Below are positions 9,769 to 18,999 of a stretch of DNA of 64,000 nucleotides, piece after piece (position 1 is the first letter of the stretch; each line of letters begins with the position of its first letter). Source of the stretch: Chitinophaga pinensis (GTDB lineage: Bacteria; Bacteroidota; Bacteroidia; UKL13-3). The DNA lies in contig CAMBSD010000016.1 of the NCBI GenBank assembly GCA_945870425.1, forward strand, positions 1-64,000. The letters run 5' to 3'. The notes beneath the pieces are model-generated. The model was not told the origin of the DNA, made no database searches, and saw only the letters and a program-made list of their open reading frames with translations. The position numbers were made by a program, and so were the translations under genes.

Positions 9769-10310
9769 GGCTTATTAACTCTATAAATATTTACTAGATC
9801 TCCATTGCTGATGGTGGTTTTGCTTAACTTCATTCCATTATTCATAGCAACTTTTATTGAATCTAAATTTTCGGGAACTATTACCGAAATGAGTGATGTT
9901 GTATAATCATTTTCAAAAGCAAATTCTTTGCACCTATTTGCCGCTTCAGAGGCAAATCCTTTTCCTCGATATGATGGCATAATTGAATAACCAATTTCTA
10001 ACTCTTCGATGTCATCAATAGTTTGAATTAATAAACCACATTGACCAACAAATTCGCCTGTTTGTTTATCTACTAATGCATTCATCCCACCAAGACCATT
10101 TTCATATCGATGAAATACCCTATTAAACCACATTCTGCATCGCTCAATTGGATCTTCAACTTTAAGTTGTTCTTGCGAAAAAATATATTTCAACGAATCA
10201 GGATATTTGCAAAATTCTAACCATATTTCAAAATCGTGTTCAGTAATTCTTCTAAATAATAATCTTTTGGTCCCTTGTCCCTCCAATGAATAATTGAATG
10301 TTGTTTCCAT
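9765..10310 (-). CDS. GNAT N-acetyltransferase
   Basis: A 181-residue GNAT-fold acetyltransferase. Support comes from the N-terminal TKRLLFRRITEHDFEIW, the acetyl-CoA segment IGYSIMPSYRGKGFASEAANRC and the C-terminal VPENLDSIKVAMNNGM turn. The substrate is unknown. It is the first gene of the four-gene operon and overlaps osmC by 4 bp. About 175 bp of AT-rich sequence upstream separates it from a decayed gene. Confidence 0.85.
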   Translation of the reverse strand: METTFNYSLEGQGTKRLLFRRITEHDFEIWLEFCKYPDSLKYIFSQEQLKVEDPIERCRMWFNRVFHRYENGLGGMNALVDKQTGEFVGQCGLLIQTIDDIEELEIGYSIMPSYRGKGFASEAANRCKEFAFENDYTTSLISVIVPENLDSIKVAMNNGMKLSKTTISNGDLVNIYRVNKP

Positions 10311-10486
10311 TTTTTATAAAAAAATATTTCTACAATTAATACATTTTATTCATAAATTTCTAATTGTAAAAGGAGCAAATCACTTTTAATCCGACAAGCT
10401 CTTTTGCTTGCCGACTATATGTATTATGAAATTATAACATAATTAAATACTAAATATACATAGGTAATTTTTGGCGTGAACACTTA

Positions 10487-10852
10487 TTATTTATAAACTA
10501 AATCAATTAAATGATGCGTGTAAAAAATAATTTCCAAATAACGTTTTATATTCTCTCTGCTTGCTTTTTCATTTATATAAAAGCCAATGCGAGTAAGTAT
10601 AATCAATGATTTTTCATCTTGCCAAGTTTCAATTATGCTAACTAGAGAACCTTTACCTTTTTGCTTGGAGAAATCAATAATTAATATACGAATTTGCTTT
10701 TCTTTATCAAAATCAATAAACTAAACAGAGAAATCATCATTAGCATCTCTTACATTTAATTTACTGCACCAATCTGCTCCAACTAATGATTAGGTAATCG
10801 ACCCTTTAATTTAGTAGGATCATCTTAATCATACTTTGGTTCATATAAACTT
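10487..10852 (-). pseudogene. Decayed gene of unknown family
   Basis: On the minus strand one frame reads for about 100 codons as protein-like sequence (GADWCSKLNVRDANDDFSV, stop, FIDFDKEKQIRILIIDFSK, then LTRIGFYINEKASRENIKRY and a natural stop at 10487-10489). It is interrupted by at least one internal TAG. Just upstream the likely continuation lies in another frame (SLYEPKYD, stop, DDPTKLKGRLPNH). In-frame stops plus a frameshift, with coding-like composition, indicate a dead gene. I recognise no family. It occupies most of the 650 bp gap between the GNAT operon and the arginase gene. Confidence 0.55.
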
Positions 10853-10962
10853 ATTGTTAAAGCATGATACAAGCAGTTTTAATAATTTCTATGTTATTAT
10901 GCCTTACGGTTGGATGAAGGAAGAGCCTTATTAAAAATGACCTGGTATTTGAAATTTAAATT

Positions 10963-11901
10963 TTAACAAAAAATCTGATGAATCAAACCTGCAGCAACCA
11001 ACTCCATGGGTTTATCTCTATCTAAAAGTGGGTTTATTTCTGTAAATTCTAATCCAATTATTTTTTTATTTTCCAACAAACTTGTGAGCAAGAATCCTGC
11101 CTCACTTAGAGACAAACCATTAGGAACGGGTGTTCCTGTTCCAATTGAGATTTCAGGATCAAGGCTATCCACATCAAACGATACATATATCAAATCACAA
11201 GAGTTTAAATGCTCTAGAGTTTGAAGCAATATTGCTTCAATACCAATAGACTTTCTTGTTTCTGGGGTAAAATACTTAATCCCCATACTATTAATAATCA
11301 ACTCTTCTTCCTCTTCAAAATCTCTTAAATCAATAAAAACAAGGTCTTCAGGTAATATTTTTGGTGTAATTTTTTTACTACCTAAAGCTAACAATTGCTG
11401 CCATAATTTAATTTCTTTTTCGGAAACCTCATTATCATCTCCATCCAATCCATCATCTACGCCTAAATTTACTGCCAAAGGCATTCCATGCATGTTGCCT
11501 GAAGGAGTGGTGAAAGGGCTATGCAAATCTGCATGCGCATCAATCCAAATAACACCTAATTTTTTATCGTGATAAAAATTTTTAATTGCAGAAATTACAG
11601 CAGCACCATTGCTATGGTCACCACTAATTACAAATGGAAATTTATTTTCTGATAGAACACTTTCAACTGCAAACAATGCCCTTTGATGAACATCAAAAAT
11701 AGACTCAATATTTTTGGAAAAAGGAGGTAAATTTTCTGTTTCTAATCCTTCAGCTTTTACCCTAATAACCTCAGAATTACAAAATGTTTGATTGCCTAAT
11801 ATTTGTAATTGCTTTAAGGTTGCTTGAGGCCCCAACTTAGCCCCTTTTTTACCAGCACCAAAATCCGACTCAATCGTAATTACTTTTAATTCTTTATCCA
11901 C
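10963..11901 (-). CDS. Arginase/agmatinase/formiminoglutamase family hydrolase
   Basis: A 312-residue ureohydrolase using a binuclear Mn2+ centre. The ligand motifs are visible in order: GDHSNG (first His), WIDAHADLHSP (DAHAD), and SFDVDSLDPE. These enzymes cleave guanidino groups from arginine, agmatine or formiminoglutamate. Length and the TGTPVPNGLSLSE segment look most like RocF-type arginases, but substrate assignment is inference. The start is taken as GTG at 11901 because no in-frame ATG fits the conserved N-terminus (VITIESDFGAGKKGA). A TAATTTTG box lies at 11925-11932. No other arginine genes are near. Confidence 0.85.
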   Translation of the reverse strand: MDKELKVITIESDFGAGKKGAKLGPQATLKQLQILGNQTFCNSEVIRVKAEGLETENLPPFSKNIESIFDVHQRALFAVESVLSENKFPFVISGDHSNGAAVISAIKNFYHDKKLGVIWIDAHADLHSPFTTPSGNMHGMPLAVNLGVDDGLDGDDNEVSEKEIKLWQQLLALGSKKITPKILPEDLVFIDLRDFEEEEELIINSMGIKYFTPETRKSIGIEAILLQTLEHLNSCDLIYVSFDVDSLDPEISIGTGTPVPNGLSLSEAGFLLTSLLENKKIIGLEFTEINPLLDRDKPMELVAAGLIHQIFC

Positions 11902-12030
11902 AAAAATCCAAGTTGTTCCGCTGACAAAATTAACAATATTTGGGTAACCACCTAAAATGTAAAATTTTCATTTTAAAATTGTTATTCATAGAGAAAAATA
12001 GTCTGTTCATTTATAATTATAAACACAATA

Positions 12031-12060
12031 TTGATTTTTAGCTAATATCTTATATTTTTG
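12031..12060 (+). promoter_or_regulatory. Promoter of sensor kinase
   Basis: TTG (12031-12033), a 19 nt spacer and TATTTTTG (12053-12060) match the Bacteroidota promoter consensus. The box ends 6 nt before the ATG at 12067, so the mRNA would have almost no leader. Confidence 0.6.
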
Positions 12061-12066
12061 ACGCAT

Positions 12067-14049
12067 ATGCTATCCTTAAAAAAGCTATTTACTGCTATCA
12101 CCTTGTTATTACTTTTATTTTATAGCAATGCAGAAAATGTTAGTAAAGGCTTTATAGATTTGCGTCAAAAGAATGACTTTTTTTTAACTCCAACTGATTT
12201 AAATGGAGAATGGGACTTTTATTGGCAAAAGACGCTAAAAGACTTAACATCAGGAACATTAGCAGAACAAGTATATGTGCCTTCAAGTTGGGATCACGAT
12301 AAATATAACCGCTATGGATTTGCAACCTATCACATTAAGGTGCTAATTGATTCAAAAAAATGTAAATCCTTGGTTGGCCTATACATTCCCAGTATTTGCA
12401 ATAACTATACCCTTTACGTAAACAATAATAAATTGGCTCATGTAGGTAATTTCTCAACAAACGAAATAACAGCTGAACCTGATTATAAACCCCAGGTAGT
12501 TTATATTAATCCTACTTCGGACACTTTAGATATATACTTTGAAGTATCCAATTACTTTTATAGATCAGGGGGAATAAATTATTCAATCAAAATTGGAGAT
12601 GGCAATGTAATGAATGCTTTTTTTAATCAAAGTATCATTTTTATTGCTTTCTCTGCTGGCGTCTTCTTTATAATGTTTATCTACTTCCTATCATTTTTCA
12701 TGGTAAGCAAAAGGGATACTATTGCCATCTATTTTTCATTGCTATGTCTAACATCTTTTTTAAGGCTAATTAGCACTAATATGGCGATATTGAGGAATTT
12801 TGATATTGTAATTCCATGGGAAATTTTAGTGAAAATTGAGTTTATTTCAATTTATAGTATGATTACTTTTGGGGGGCTATTTATAGCAGCATTTTTTCCA
12901 AAACTAACAAATAAAATTATCCTTTACACGCTTTGCGTCATCAATCTAATAATTATATTATTTACTGTTTTTGCCACAGTAAATATCTCATCATATATAA
13001 TGCCATTCTTTAAATTGTTTTCGATCATTCAACTGACATTTATGGCAAATGTGGTGTTTAGAGCCTTGATTAACAAAGTTAGGCTTTCATTCATGGTGTT
13101 TATTGGCTTTCTAATAGTTTTTGTCTGTGGAATTAACGATGTTTTTTATAGTACAGAAGTAATTAAATCAGTATACCTATTACCTATTGGCTTAATAAGT
13201 TTCGTATTTATTATGGCTTTTGTAGTTACCAGAAAATTCTCATTGGCCTTTGTTGATGTGCAAGATCTATCGGAAGAATTGGCCATAGCCAATAAAAATC
13301 AAGAGGATATTATTGAACGAAGAACCCTTGAACTTAATAACAAAGCAAACGAATTAGAAAAAAATAATGCAGTCAAAGATAAAATTCTTAACATTATTGC
13401 CCATGACTTAAGAGCACCCATCAAAACACTTAATCAAGTGCTGAATTGGGTAGAAGAAGATGATGAGTTAACTATTAATGAAACAAAAAAATACTTAAAA
13501 AGTATTAATAGAAATGTTGAAAATCTAAATCTAACAATTGAAAATCTGCTAACTTGGTCGAAAAACGAATTGATTGGAATTAATTCAGACCTTCATTCGT
13601 TTGACATTAGAAGCACTATAAATCAAGTAATTGAATTATGTAGATTACAAACAGATACCAAAGAAATTAAACTAATAAACCAAGTGGTTGATAGGCATAT
13701 TGTTTTGGCTGACAACAATCACATTCATCTTATTTTAAGGAATTTAATTAGTAACGCCATTAAATTTAGCAATCCAAAAGGAACCATAGTCATTAGTGCT
13801 TTTCAAATAAATAGCCAATTGCAAGTATGTATTGCAGACAATGGAATTGGTATCTCACCTGAGGCACAAACAAAACTATTTAAGCTTAATGAACACTTTA
13901 CGACTTATGGCACATCCAACGAAAAAGGAACTGGCCTAGGTTTACTTTTATGTAAAGATTATATTGAACAAAATGGAGGAAAGTTATGGGTAGAAAGCGA
14001 ATTGGACAAAGGAACAAAGGTGATTTTCCGTATAAACATGGCCAATTAA
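12067..14049 (+). CDS. Sensor histidine kinase with 7TMR-DISM sensor
   Basis: A 660-residue membrane kinase. It has a signal peptide, an extracytoplasmic jelly-roll domain (about 25-175; GEWDFYWQ and VPSSWDHDKYN resemble glycosidase carbohydrate-binding folds, as in 7TMR-DISM receptors), seven transmembrane segments (about 180-400), a short coiled coil (about 405-440), HisKA with phospho-acceptor His446 (IIAHDLRAPIK) and HATPase_c (N box LRNLISNAIKF, G1 DNGIGIS, G2 GTGLGLLL). No receiver domain is attached and no response regulator gene is adjacent, so it is an orphan kinase. ATG at 12067 is preferred to the in-frame TTG at 12058 because of the promoter position. The ligand may be a sugar, by analogy with DISM domains. 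Confidence 0.88.
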   Translation: MLSLKKLFTAITLLLLLFYSNAENVSKGFIDLRQKNDFFLTPTDLNGEWDFYWQKTLKDLTSGTLAEQVYVPSSWDHDKYNRYGFATYHIKVLIDSKKCKSLVGLYIPSICNNYTLYVNNNKLAHVGNFSTNEITAEPDYKPQVVYINPTSDTLDIYFEVSNYFYRSGGINYSIKIGDGNVMNAFFNQSIIFIAFSAGVFFIMFIYFLSFFMVSKRDTIAIYFSLLCLTSFLRLISTNMAILRNFDIVIPWEILVKIEFISIYSMITFGGLFIAAFFPKLTNKIILYTLCVINLIIILFTVFATVNISSYIMPFFKLFSIIQLTFMANVVFRALINKVRLSFMVFIGFLIVFVCGINDVFYSTEVIKSVYLLPIGLISFVFIMAFVVTRKFSLAFVDVQDLSEELAIANKNQEDIIERRTLELNNKANELEKNNAVKDKILNIIAHDLRAPIKTLNQVLNWVEEDDELTINETKKYLKSINRNVENLNLTIENLLTWSKNELIGINSDLHSFDIRSTINQVIELCRLQTDTKEIKLINQVVDRHIVLADNNHIHLILRNLISNAIKFSNPKGTIVISAFQINSQLQVCIADNGIGISPEAQTKLFKLNEHFTTYGTSNEKGTGLGLLLCKDYIEQNGGKLWVESELDKGTKVIFRINMAN

Positions 14050-14127
14050 AACTCCGCACAATCACAATAATTCCATTAATATAGTCGTTTTACCTTTGAA
14101 TGTGGAAGGACAATTCCAAGTCATAAC

Positions 14128-14158
14128 TTTGATAATTCATTCGTTATGTGTATTTTCG
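14128..14158 (+). promoter_or_regulatory. Promoter of mltD-like gene
   Basis: TTTG (14128-14131), a 19 nt spacer and TATTTTCG (14151-14158), a one-base variant of TAnnTTTG. The ATG follows 31 nt later. Confidence 0.5.
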
Positions 14159-14189
14159 TTGACTACATCCAATTTAAAGAAAGTGTTTA

Positions 14190-15455
14190 ATGATATATAA
14201 GTTAAGATTTTTATTATTACCCATATCCATTTTGATAAGTCAGTTTGCTCTTTCGCAACCTATCTCAAATCAGAATAACGAGTCTATTATCGCAAGTATC
14301 GATAGTAACACTATAAAATTAAGAAACAAATTATACCCACAAATTCCAGCAGGTGATTTAAATATTTATGGATTTGAGGATAATGATATACCTGTTTATG
14401 CAGATTCGGTATACAAATACAGACTTTCATTACTAGAAACTGAAATCCCTTTGGATTATAACCAATATGTAAAGGGATATATTGATTTATATGCTATCAG
14501 AAAAAGGGCTTTGGTTTCGAAAATATTATCATACTCAGCTTATTATTTTCCAATTGTTGAAGATATTTTTAACCGCGAAAACATTCCTCTAGAGCTTAAA
14601 TACCTTGCTGTTATTGAATCGGCTTTAAACCAAAATGCTGTTTCACCCGTTGGGGCAACTGGTATGTGGCAATTTATGGCTCCTACTGGAAAAATGTATG
14701 GATTAAAAACAAACCATTTATTAGACGAAAGAAGGGATTTAATCAAATCAACTGAAGCGGCTGTAAAATATTTCAAAAACTCATATAGAATTTATGGAGA
14801 TTGGTTATTAGTAATTGCTAGCTACAATTGTGGTCCTGGAAATGTTTCTAAAGCTATAAGAAAATCAGGTGGTAAAAGAAACTTTTGGGAAATAATGCCA
14901 TTTCTGCCAAGAGAAACAAGGGGATATGTGCCTGCTTTTGTAGCTGCTACCTATGTAATGAGTTATGCCCCAGAGCATAATTTATATGCTGCTAATATTC
15001 CAATCTACTACCATTTGGATACTGTAGTGGTTGACAATCGCTACTCAGTTGAACAGTTGTCATTGGCATTGGATATGCCAATCGATGAAATTAAAAGCTA
15101 TAATCCTTCACTCAGAAGAGGTTATATTCCATTTAGCAACGAAAAAATTGTTTTAACATTACCTTACAATAAGGCTGTCAAATTTGCAGCTCTTAATGAT
15201 AGTAATATTAAATCAAGGGCTGGCGACACAGAATTATTGGCCTTGAACAATGATATTCAAATCTCTAAATCACGAAATGTTTCTAACAAATCTTACACGA
15301 AGAAAATCATTTATAAAGTAAGAAGAGGTGAATTACTAGCTACGATAGCTGATAAGTTTAATGTGAGTATTAGTGAGGTAAAAAAATGGAATCACCTCAA
15401 AGGCTCTAAAATTAAGAGAGGACAACGACTTACGATATTTGCTGAAAGAACTTAA
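14190..15455 (+). CDS. mltD: Membrane-bound lytic transglycosylase, MltD-like, with LysM
   Basis: A 421-residue exported peptidoglycan lyase that cleaves the MurNAc-GlcNAc bond to form 1,6-anhydroMurNAc. It has a signal peptide ending near ALSQ and an SLT domain (about 125-270) with catalytic Glu143 in YLAVIESALNQ, followed by SPVGATGMWQFM and the YNCGPGNV loop. A linker with a degenerate LysM-like stretch (VEQLSLALDM...) precedes a clear C-terminal LysM (about 375-419; YKVRRGELLATIADKFN). The stop codon abuts that of trhO, which is convergent, with no bases between them. Confidence 0.9.
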   Translation: MIYKLRFLLLPISILISQFALSQPISNQNNESIIASIDSNTIKLRNKLYPQIPAGDLNIYGFEDNDIPVYADSVYKYRLSLLETEIPLDYNQYVKGYIDLYAIRKRALVSKILSYSAYYFPIVEDIFNRENIPLELKYLAVIESALNQNAVSPVGATGMWQFMAPTGKMYGLKTNHLLDERRDLIKSTEAAVKYFKNSYRIYGDWLLVIASYNCGPGNVSKAIRKSGGKRNFWEIMPFLPRETRGYVPAFVAATYVMSYAPEHNLYAANIPIYYHLDTVVVDNRYSVEQLSLALDMPIDEIKSYNPSLRRGYIPFSNEKIVLTLPYNKAVKFAALNDSNIKSRAGDTELLALNNDIQISKSRNVSNKSYTKKIIYKVRRGELLATIADKFNVSISEVKKWNHLKGSKIKRGQRLTIFAERT

Positions 15456-16385
15456 TTATTCTACAACAGGTCGGGTATAATATCCAGTTCCGTTATAGGC
15501 TCTTTTTCCAGGTACTGTTTTACAGGTTTCACTGCATGCGGCTTCTAATTCATCTGCGCATTTTTCGCACATATTAAATTGTTCATTGCAATCAACATTG
15601 GCACAGTTTAAACTACGATTAGTTCCTTCATTACAAACTTTGCAATGACCAATGGTTGCAGGATTAATAGTATTTATGGGAACGGTTACCCTTCCATCAT
15701 ATACATATAATACCCCTTCAAAGTCTTTACCTCCAGTATCTTTGGCGTATCCAATAATACCATCATGTAGTTGATATACATCTTTAAATCCATTTTTCAT
15801 TAAAAATCCACTTGCTTTTTCACATTTAACACCTCCTGTGCAATAGGTAATTACTTTTTTATCTTTATACTTTTCTAATTCAGGTAGTTTTGAAGGAAAC
15901 TCTCTAAAAGTTTCAATATCTAAGGTTATTGCATTTTTAAATTTCCCGATTCTAGTTTCATAATTCGACCTCACATCAAGCACAACAACATCATCAGCAT
16001 CTTTTAATTCTAAAAACTCGTCACCTTTTAAATGCTTTCCTGTAATTTCATTTGGATCAATATCATCCAACTCTTTTAAACCACTGTTTACAATCTCGTT
16101 CTTATATCTACAATGCATTCTATTAAATGCATGTTCTGTTGCTTCATCTACTTTAAAACTAACACCCGAAAACATTGGATTTTTTTTCAAGTCTTGCATG
16201 TAGGTTTCACAATTTCCTACCAAACCACTGAACGTTCCATTAATACCTTCCTCGGCAACATATATGCGCCCTCTAAGCTTCAGACTTTTGCAGTATTTTA
16301 AGTGCTGCTCAGCAAATTGCTCAGCATCTTGAATCTTAGTATAGTAATAATAAGCTACAACGAAGTATTTTTCAGTATTATCCAT
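15456..16385 (-). CDS. trhO: tRNA uridine(34) hydroxylase, rhodanese fold
   Basis: A 309-residue TrhO (YceA) protein that hydroxylates U34 of tRNAs with O2 to form ho5U. Visible parts: an N-terminal acylphosphatase-like domain with GRIYVAEEGINGTFSG, a rhodanese domain with active-site Cys182 in ITYCTGGVKC (second Cys188), and a cysteine-rich C-terminal module (CKVCNEGTNRSLNCANVDC, CEKC, CSETC) likely to bind zinc. Length and order match the longer members of the family. A TAAATTTG box (16394-16401) ends 8 nt before the ATG. Confidence 0.93.
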   Translation of the reverse strand: MDNTEKYFVVAYYYYTKIQDAEQFAEQHLKYCKSLKLRGRIYVAEEGINGTFSGLVGNCETYMQDLKKNPMFSGVSFKVDEATEHAFNRMHCRYKNEIVNSGLKELDDIDPNEITGKHLKGDEFLELKDADDVVVLDVRSNYETRIGKFKNAITLDIETFREFPSKLPELEKYKDKKVITYCTGGVKCEKASGFLMKNGFKDVYQLHDGIIGYAKDTGGKDFEGVLYVYDGRVTVPINTINPATIGHCKVCNEGTNRSLNCANVDCNEQFNMCEKCADELEAACSETCKTVPGKRAYNGTGYYTRPVVE

Positions 16386-16468
16386 ATTTGCAGCAAATTT
16401 AATTTTTTGTTTATGCTAAAAATATATTTGTAACGAAAATTTATTTACTTCACGCAAAAATTTATCAT

Positions 16469-16879
16469 ATGAACTATTGGTTAGTTAAATCAGAACCCTT
16501 TAAATACAGTTGGGAACAATTTGAAAAAGATAAAATAACTTTTTGGGATGGTGTAAGAAACTATCAAGCCCGCAATAATCTGAGAGAAATGAAAAAAGGG
16601 GATTTAGTACTTTGGTATCACAGCAATGAAGGGAAAGAAATTGTAGGTATTGCTAAGGTGGCAAAGGAATCATACCAAGACCCAACTACCGAAGATCCAA
16701 ATTGGGTGGTTGTTGACCTAAAATGCTTCAAAAAACTAAAGAAAACTATTACCCTAGAGCAAATAAAAGCAGACAATAGATTGGCAAACATGGGTCTTGT
16801 TAGGCAAGGACGACTTTCAGTTTCGTCATTAACAGCGTATGAATTCGATACCATTATTGCTTTATCTGAAGAAAAATAA
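16469..16879 (+). CDS. EVE domain protein (PUA-like fold)
   Basis: A 136-residue stand-alone EVE domain: MNYWLVKSEPFKYSWEQF, FWDGVRNYQARNNLREMKKGDLVLWYHS, and the C-terminal RQGRLSVSSLT. EVE domains belong to the PUA superfamily and bind modified bases. Eukaryotic THYN1 and bacterial stand-alone forms are thought to read modified DNA or RNA, but the target here is unknown. A TATATTTG box sits at 16423-16430 between it and the divergent trhO. The next about 290 bp downstream hold nothing I can call. Confidence 0.88.
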   Translation: MNYWLVKSEPFKYSWEQFEKDKITFWDGVRNYQARNNLREMKKGDLVLWYHSNEGKEIVGIAKVAKESYQDPTTEDPNWVVVDLKCFKKLKKTITLEQIKADNRLANMGLVRQGRLSVSSLTAYEFDTIIALSEEK

Positions 16880-17172
16880 TGAATTAAAACAGCCCTTCCC
16901 ACCTTTCAATTCTGAATCTGTCACTCAAAAAGTGTAAATGACTCAAGATGTTTGGATCCAAAAAATCCAGCATAATTTTCCCATGCTCATACAAACTATA
17001 AAGAGCAAATCAATCAAGCTATATTTTTTAATAAAAAAAGCTTTGAACCAATTTTTTTGACAAATGGCATGATGAAAAAGGTCAATGGAATAGTTCTTTT
17101 TGAGAGAAAGTTGGAAGTTTGATTAAAATAGATTGATAAAAAAACGCATTACTTAATCAGAAAATTAGAATT

Positions 17173-18423
17173 TTACATTTTACCAATATTTTCATTCTTT
17201 GCTTCAATCCATTTCGACATGTATTTTGTGCTTGACATGGTATGATGATGTAGCATTAAACCCATAAAATTATGTAGACGATGTTGTACTAAGTTTTCCT
17301 GTAATTCCTCTATTCTCTTAAGTAACGCTTGACCAAATACTTTCTTGTTATAGCATAAATTAATAATATCTATTCCTCGTTGCTGAGCTAGCAACCATTT
17401 TTCTTTTACCGAATATAGATTTGCAGCGCTATTACTAAACTCTAGGATATCATTCGAAATGTAGCCACTCCATTCTAAATTTCCATGCATTGCCTCTGCA
17501 CCTAAAGTAGTGGTAATGGATGGTGTTCCGCATTTCATAGCATGTAGCAACTTACCCTTTAAGCCCGCACCAAAACGAATAGGAGCTAAAAGCAATCGAG
17601 CATTACTTATAACTTGATTAGCATCCTTAGCCCTGCCTTTAATAATAAAACCTTCCTTTTCATTATGCAATTCAAATACCTTTTGGGAAGAATAAGCACC
17701 ATAAATGTGCAATTCTGCCTCCGGTAGTTGCTTTTTAATAAGTGGCCAAATTTCATTTTTTAAATATTGAACAGCATTCCAATTGGGCTCATGTAGGAAA
17801 TTCCCTATTGAAACAAATTGCTTTCTTTCCTCGAATGATGGCATTTTGATGATATCTTGTTGAGACATATTATCCAACATGAATGGTAAATAATATATCA
17901 AATCAGAATCAATTTTAAAGACGGTCTTCAATAAATCCATTTCATAAGTGGAAATTATTAACGTGAGATCTGAGCGCAGAATACTAGCGATTTCTCGCTT
18001 TGAAATTTCTTCTTTTAGCAAATCATCAAATTCAAAATTTCTGTTTTGTTTATGTGCATTTTGTCGGGCGTACCTTAATGAATGCAAATCTTCTGTGTCC
18101 AATATTCGTATGGCTTCAGGGCAATGTTCGGCTACCCTCCATCCAAATTGTTCTTCAGTCATAAATCTATCAAATACAACCATAAAAGGCTTGAGGGTTT
18201 GTATAAAATCATCAAATGTGCGACTATTTAGTTGAATACATTCCTTTTGAACACCTATGCTTTCGATATCAAACATAAACTCACTTGGGTTAGCAATGCT
18301 AGCAAAAGTGATTTGCCAATTTTGTGATTGAAATAATTCAATTAACTGCATCATGCGACTACCCGCAGCTGATGAATCAGGCTCGGGCCAAACAGAACCA
18401 ATAATTAGTACCTTTTCACTCAT
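17173..18423 (-). CDS. Glycosyltransferase, GT-B fold
   Basis: A 416-residue protein. The start was set at MSEKVLIIGSVWPEPDSSAAG, a Rossmann opening, rather than an upstream in-frame codon. The C-terminal donor domain is recognisable: FVSIGNFLHEPNWNAVQYL, LHIYGAYSSQKV, FIIKGRAKDANQVISNARLLLAPIRFGAGLKGKLLHAM and CGTPSITTTLGAEAM, as in GT4-like enzymes. It would transfer a sugar from an activated donor; acceptor and product are unknown. It stands alone, divergent from the DUF2721 gene, with no polysaccharide cluster around it. Confidence 0.8.
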   Translation of the reverse strand: MSEKVLIIGSVWPEPDSSAAGSRMMQLIELFQSQNWQITFASIANPSEFMFDIESIGVQKECIQLNSRTFDDFIQTLKPFMVVFDRFMTEEQFGWRVAEHCPEAIRILDTEDLHSLRYARQNAHKQNRNFEFDDLLKEEISKREIASILRSDLTLIISTYEMDLLKTVFKIDSDLIYYLPFMLDNMSQQDIIKMPSFEERKQFVSIGNFLHEPNWNAVQYLKNEIWPLIKKQLPEAELHIYGAYSSQKVFELHNEKEGFIIKGRAKDANQVISNARLLLAPIRFGAGLKGKLLHAMKCGTPSITTTLGAEAMHGNLEWSGYISNDILEFSNSAANLYSVKEKWLLAQQRGIDIINLCYNKKVFGQALLKRIEELQENLVQHRLHNFMGLMLHHHTMSSTKYMSKWIEAKNENIGKM

Positions 18424-18483
18424 GAATATTAGCTGCAATCAAAGCAATCGACATTACAAAAAAAAGAATTTACTTTGCCCTGT

Positions 18484-18885
18484 ATGCAAATTTCGATTAA
18501 CACACCTGCTTTATTATTTCCGGCCATCACATTATTAATGTTGGCTTATACCAATCTTTTTCTGGCTTTAGCCAATTTAATAAGAAACTTACATACACGC
18601 TATAAACAATCTCCTTTAGATAAAACATCCATTATTCATCAAATTCACAGTTTGCGTAAAAGAATACGTTATATAAAAAAAATGCAGGTCTTTGGGGTAA
18701 TAAGTTTCTTCCTATGCGTATTGTGTATGATGAGTATTTATTTGGAATATGAGACTTTTAGCTTTGTCATTTTCGGATTGAGTTTGGCTTCATTGATGCT
18801 TTCATTAGCCCTATCCATTACCGAAATATTTATGAGTACAAAAGCCTTAGAGATTGAATTGAGTGATATGGAATTAATGGATTAG
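18484..18885 (+). CDS. DUF2721 family membrane protein
   Basis: A 133-residue protein with an N-terminal hydrophobic segment (ALLFPAITLLMLAYTNLFLAL), a basic middle (HQIHSLRKRIRYIKKMQVF) and two closely spaced C-terminal membrane segments. This is the DUF2721 arrangement, whose function is unknown. ATG at 18484 is preferred over an in-frame TTG 9 nt upstream because it leads directly into the conserved INTPALLFPA start. It is divergent from the glycosyltransferase gene with 60 bp between the two starts. Confidence 0.75.
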   Translation: MQISINTPALLFPAITLLMLAYTNLFLALANLIRNLHTRYKQSPLDKTSIIHQIHSLRKRIRYIKKMQVFGVISFFLCVLCMMSIYLEYETFSFVIFGLSLASLMLSLALSITEIFMSTKALEIELSDMELMD

Positions 18886-18957
18886 CAGCGGTAGTTCTGG
18901 AATACAAAGTATTTGCCCTACGGATATTGATTAAGGTAATAATAGACAAGTGAAAAC

Positions 18958-18983
18958 AAAAAAGCCCCTTGCGGGGCTTCTAT
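18958..18983 (-). terminator. Terminator after YugP-like protease
   Basis: On the minus strand GAAGCCCC, loop GCAA, GGGGCTTTTTTG forms a strong GC hairpin followed by a T-run. It lies just beyond the stop codon at 19000. Confidence 0.85.
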
Positions 18984-18999
18984 AGTATCTAAAATATAA

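Noticed and set aside
16981-17123. Short plus-strand reading frame ending near 17123 (KKSFEPIFLTNGMMKK-like)
   Set aside because: No start codon in frame, no family recognised and no support for the upstream part. It may be a remnant, but the evidence is too thin to list.
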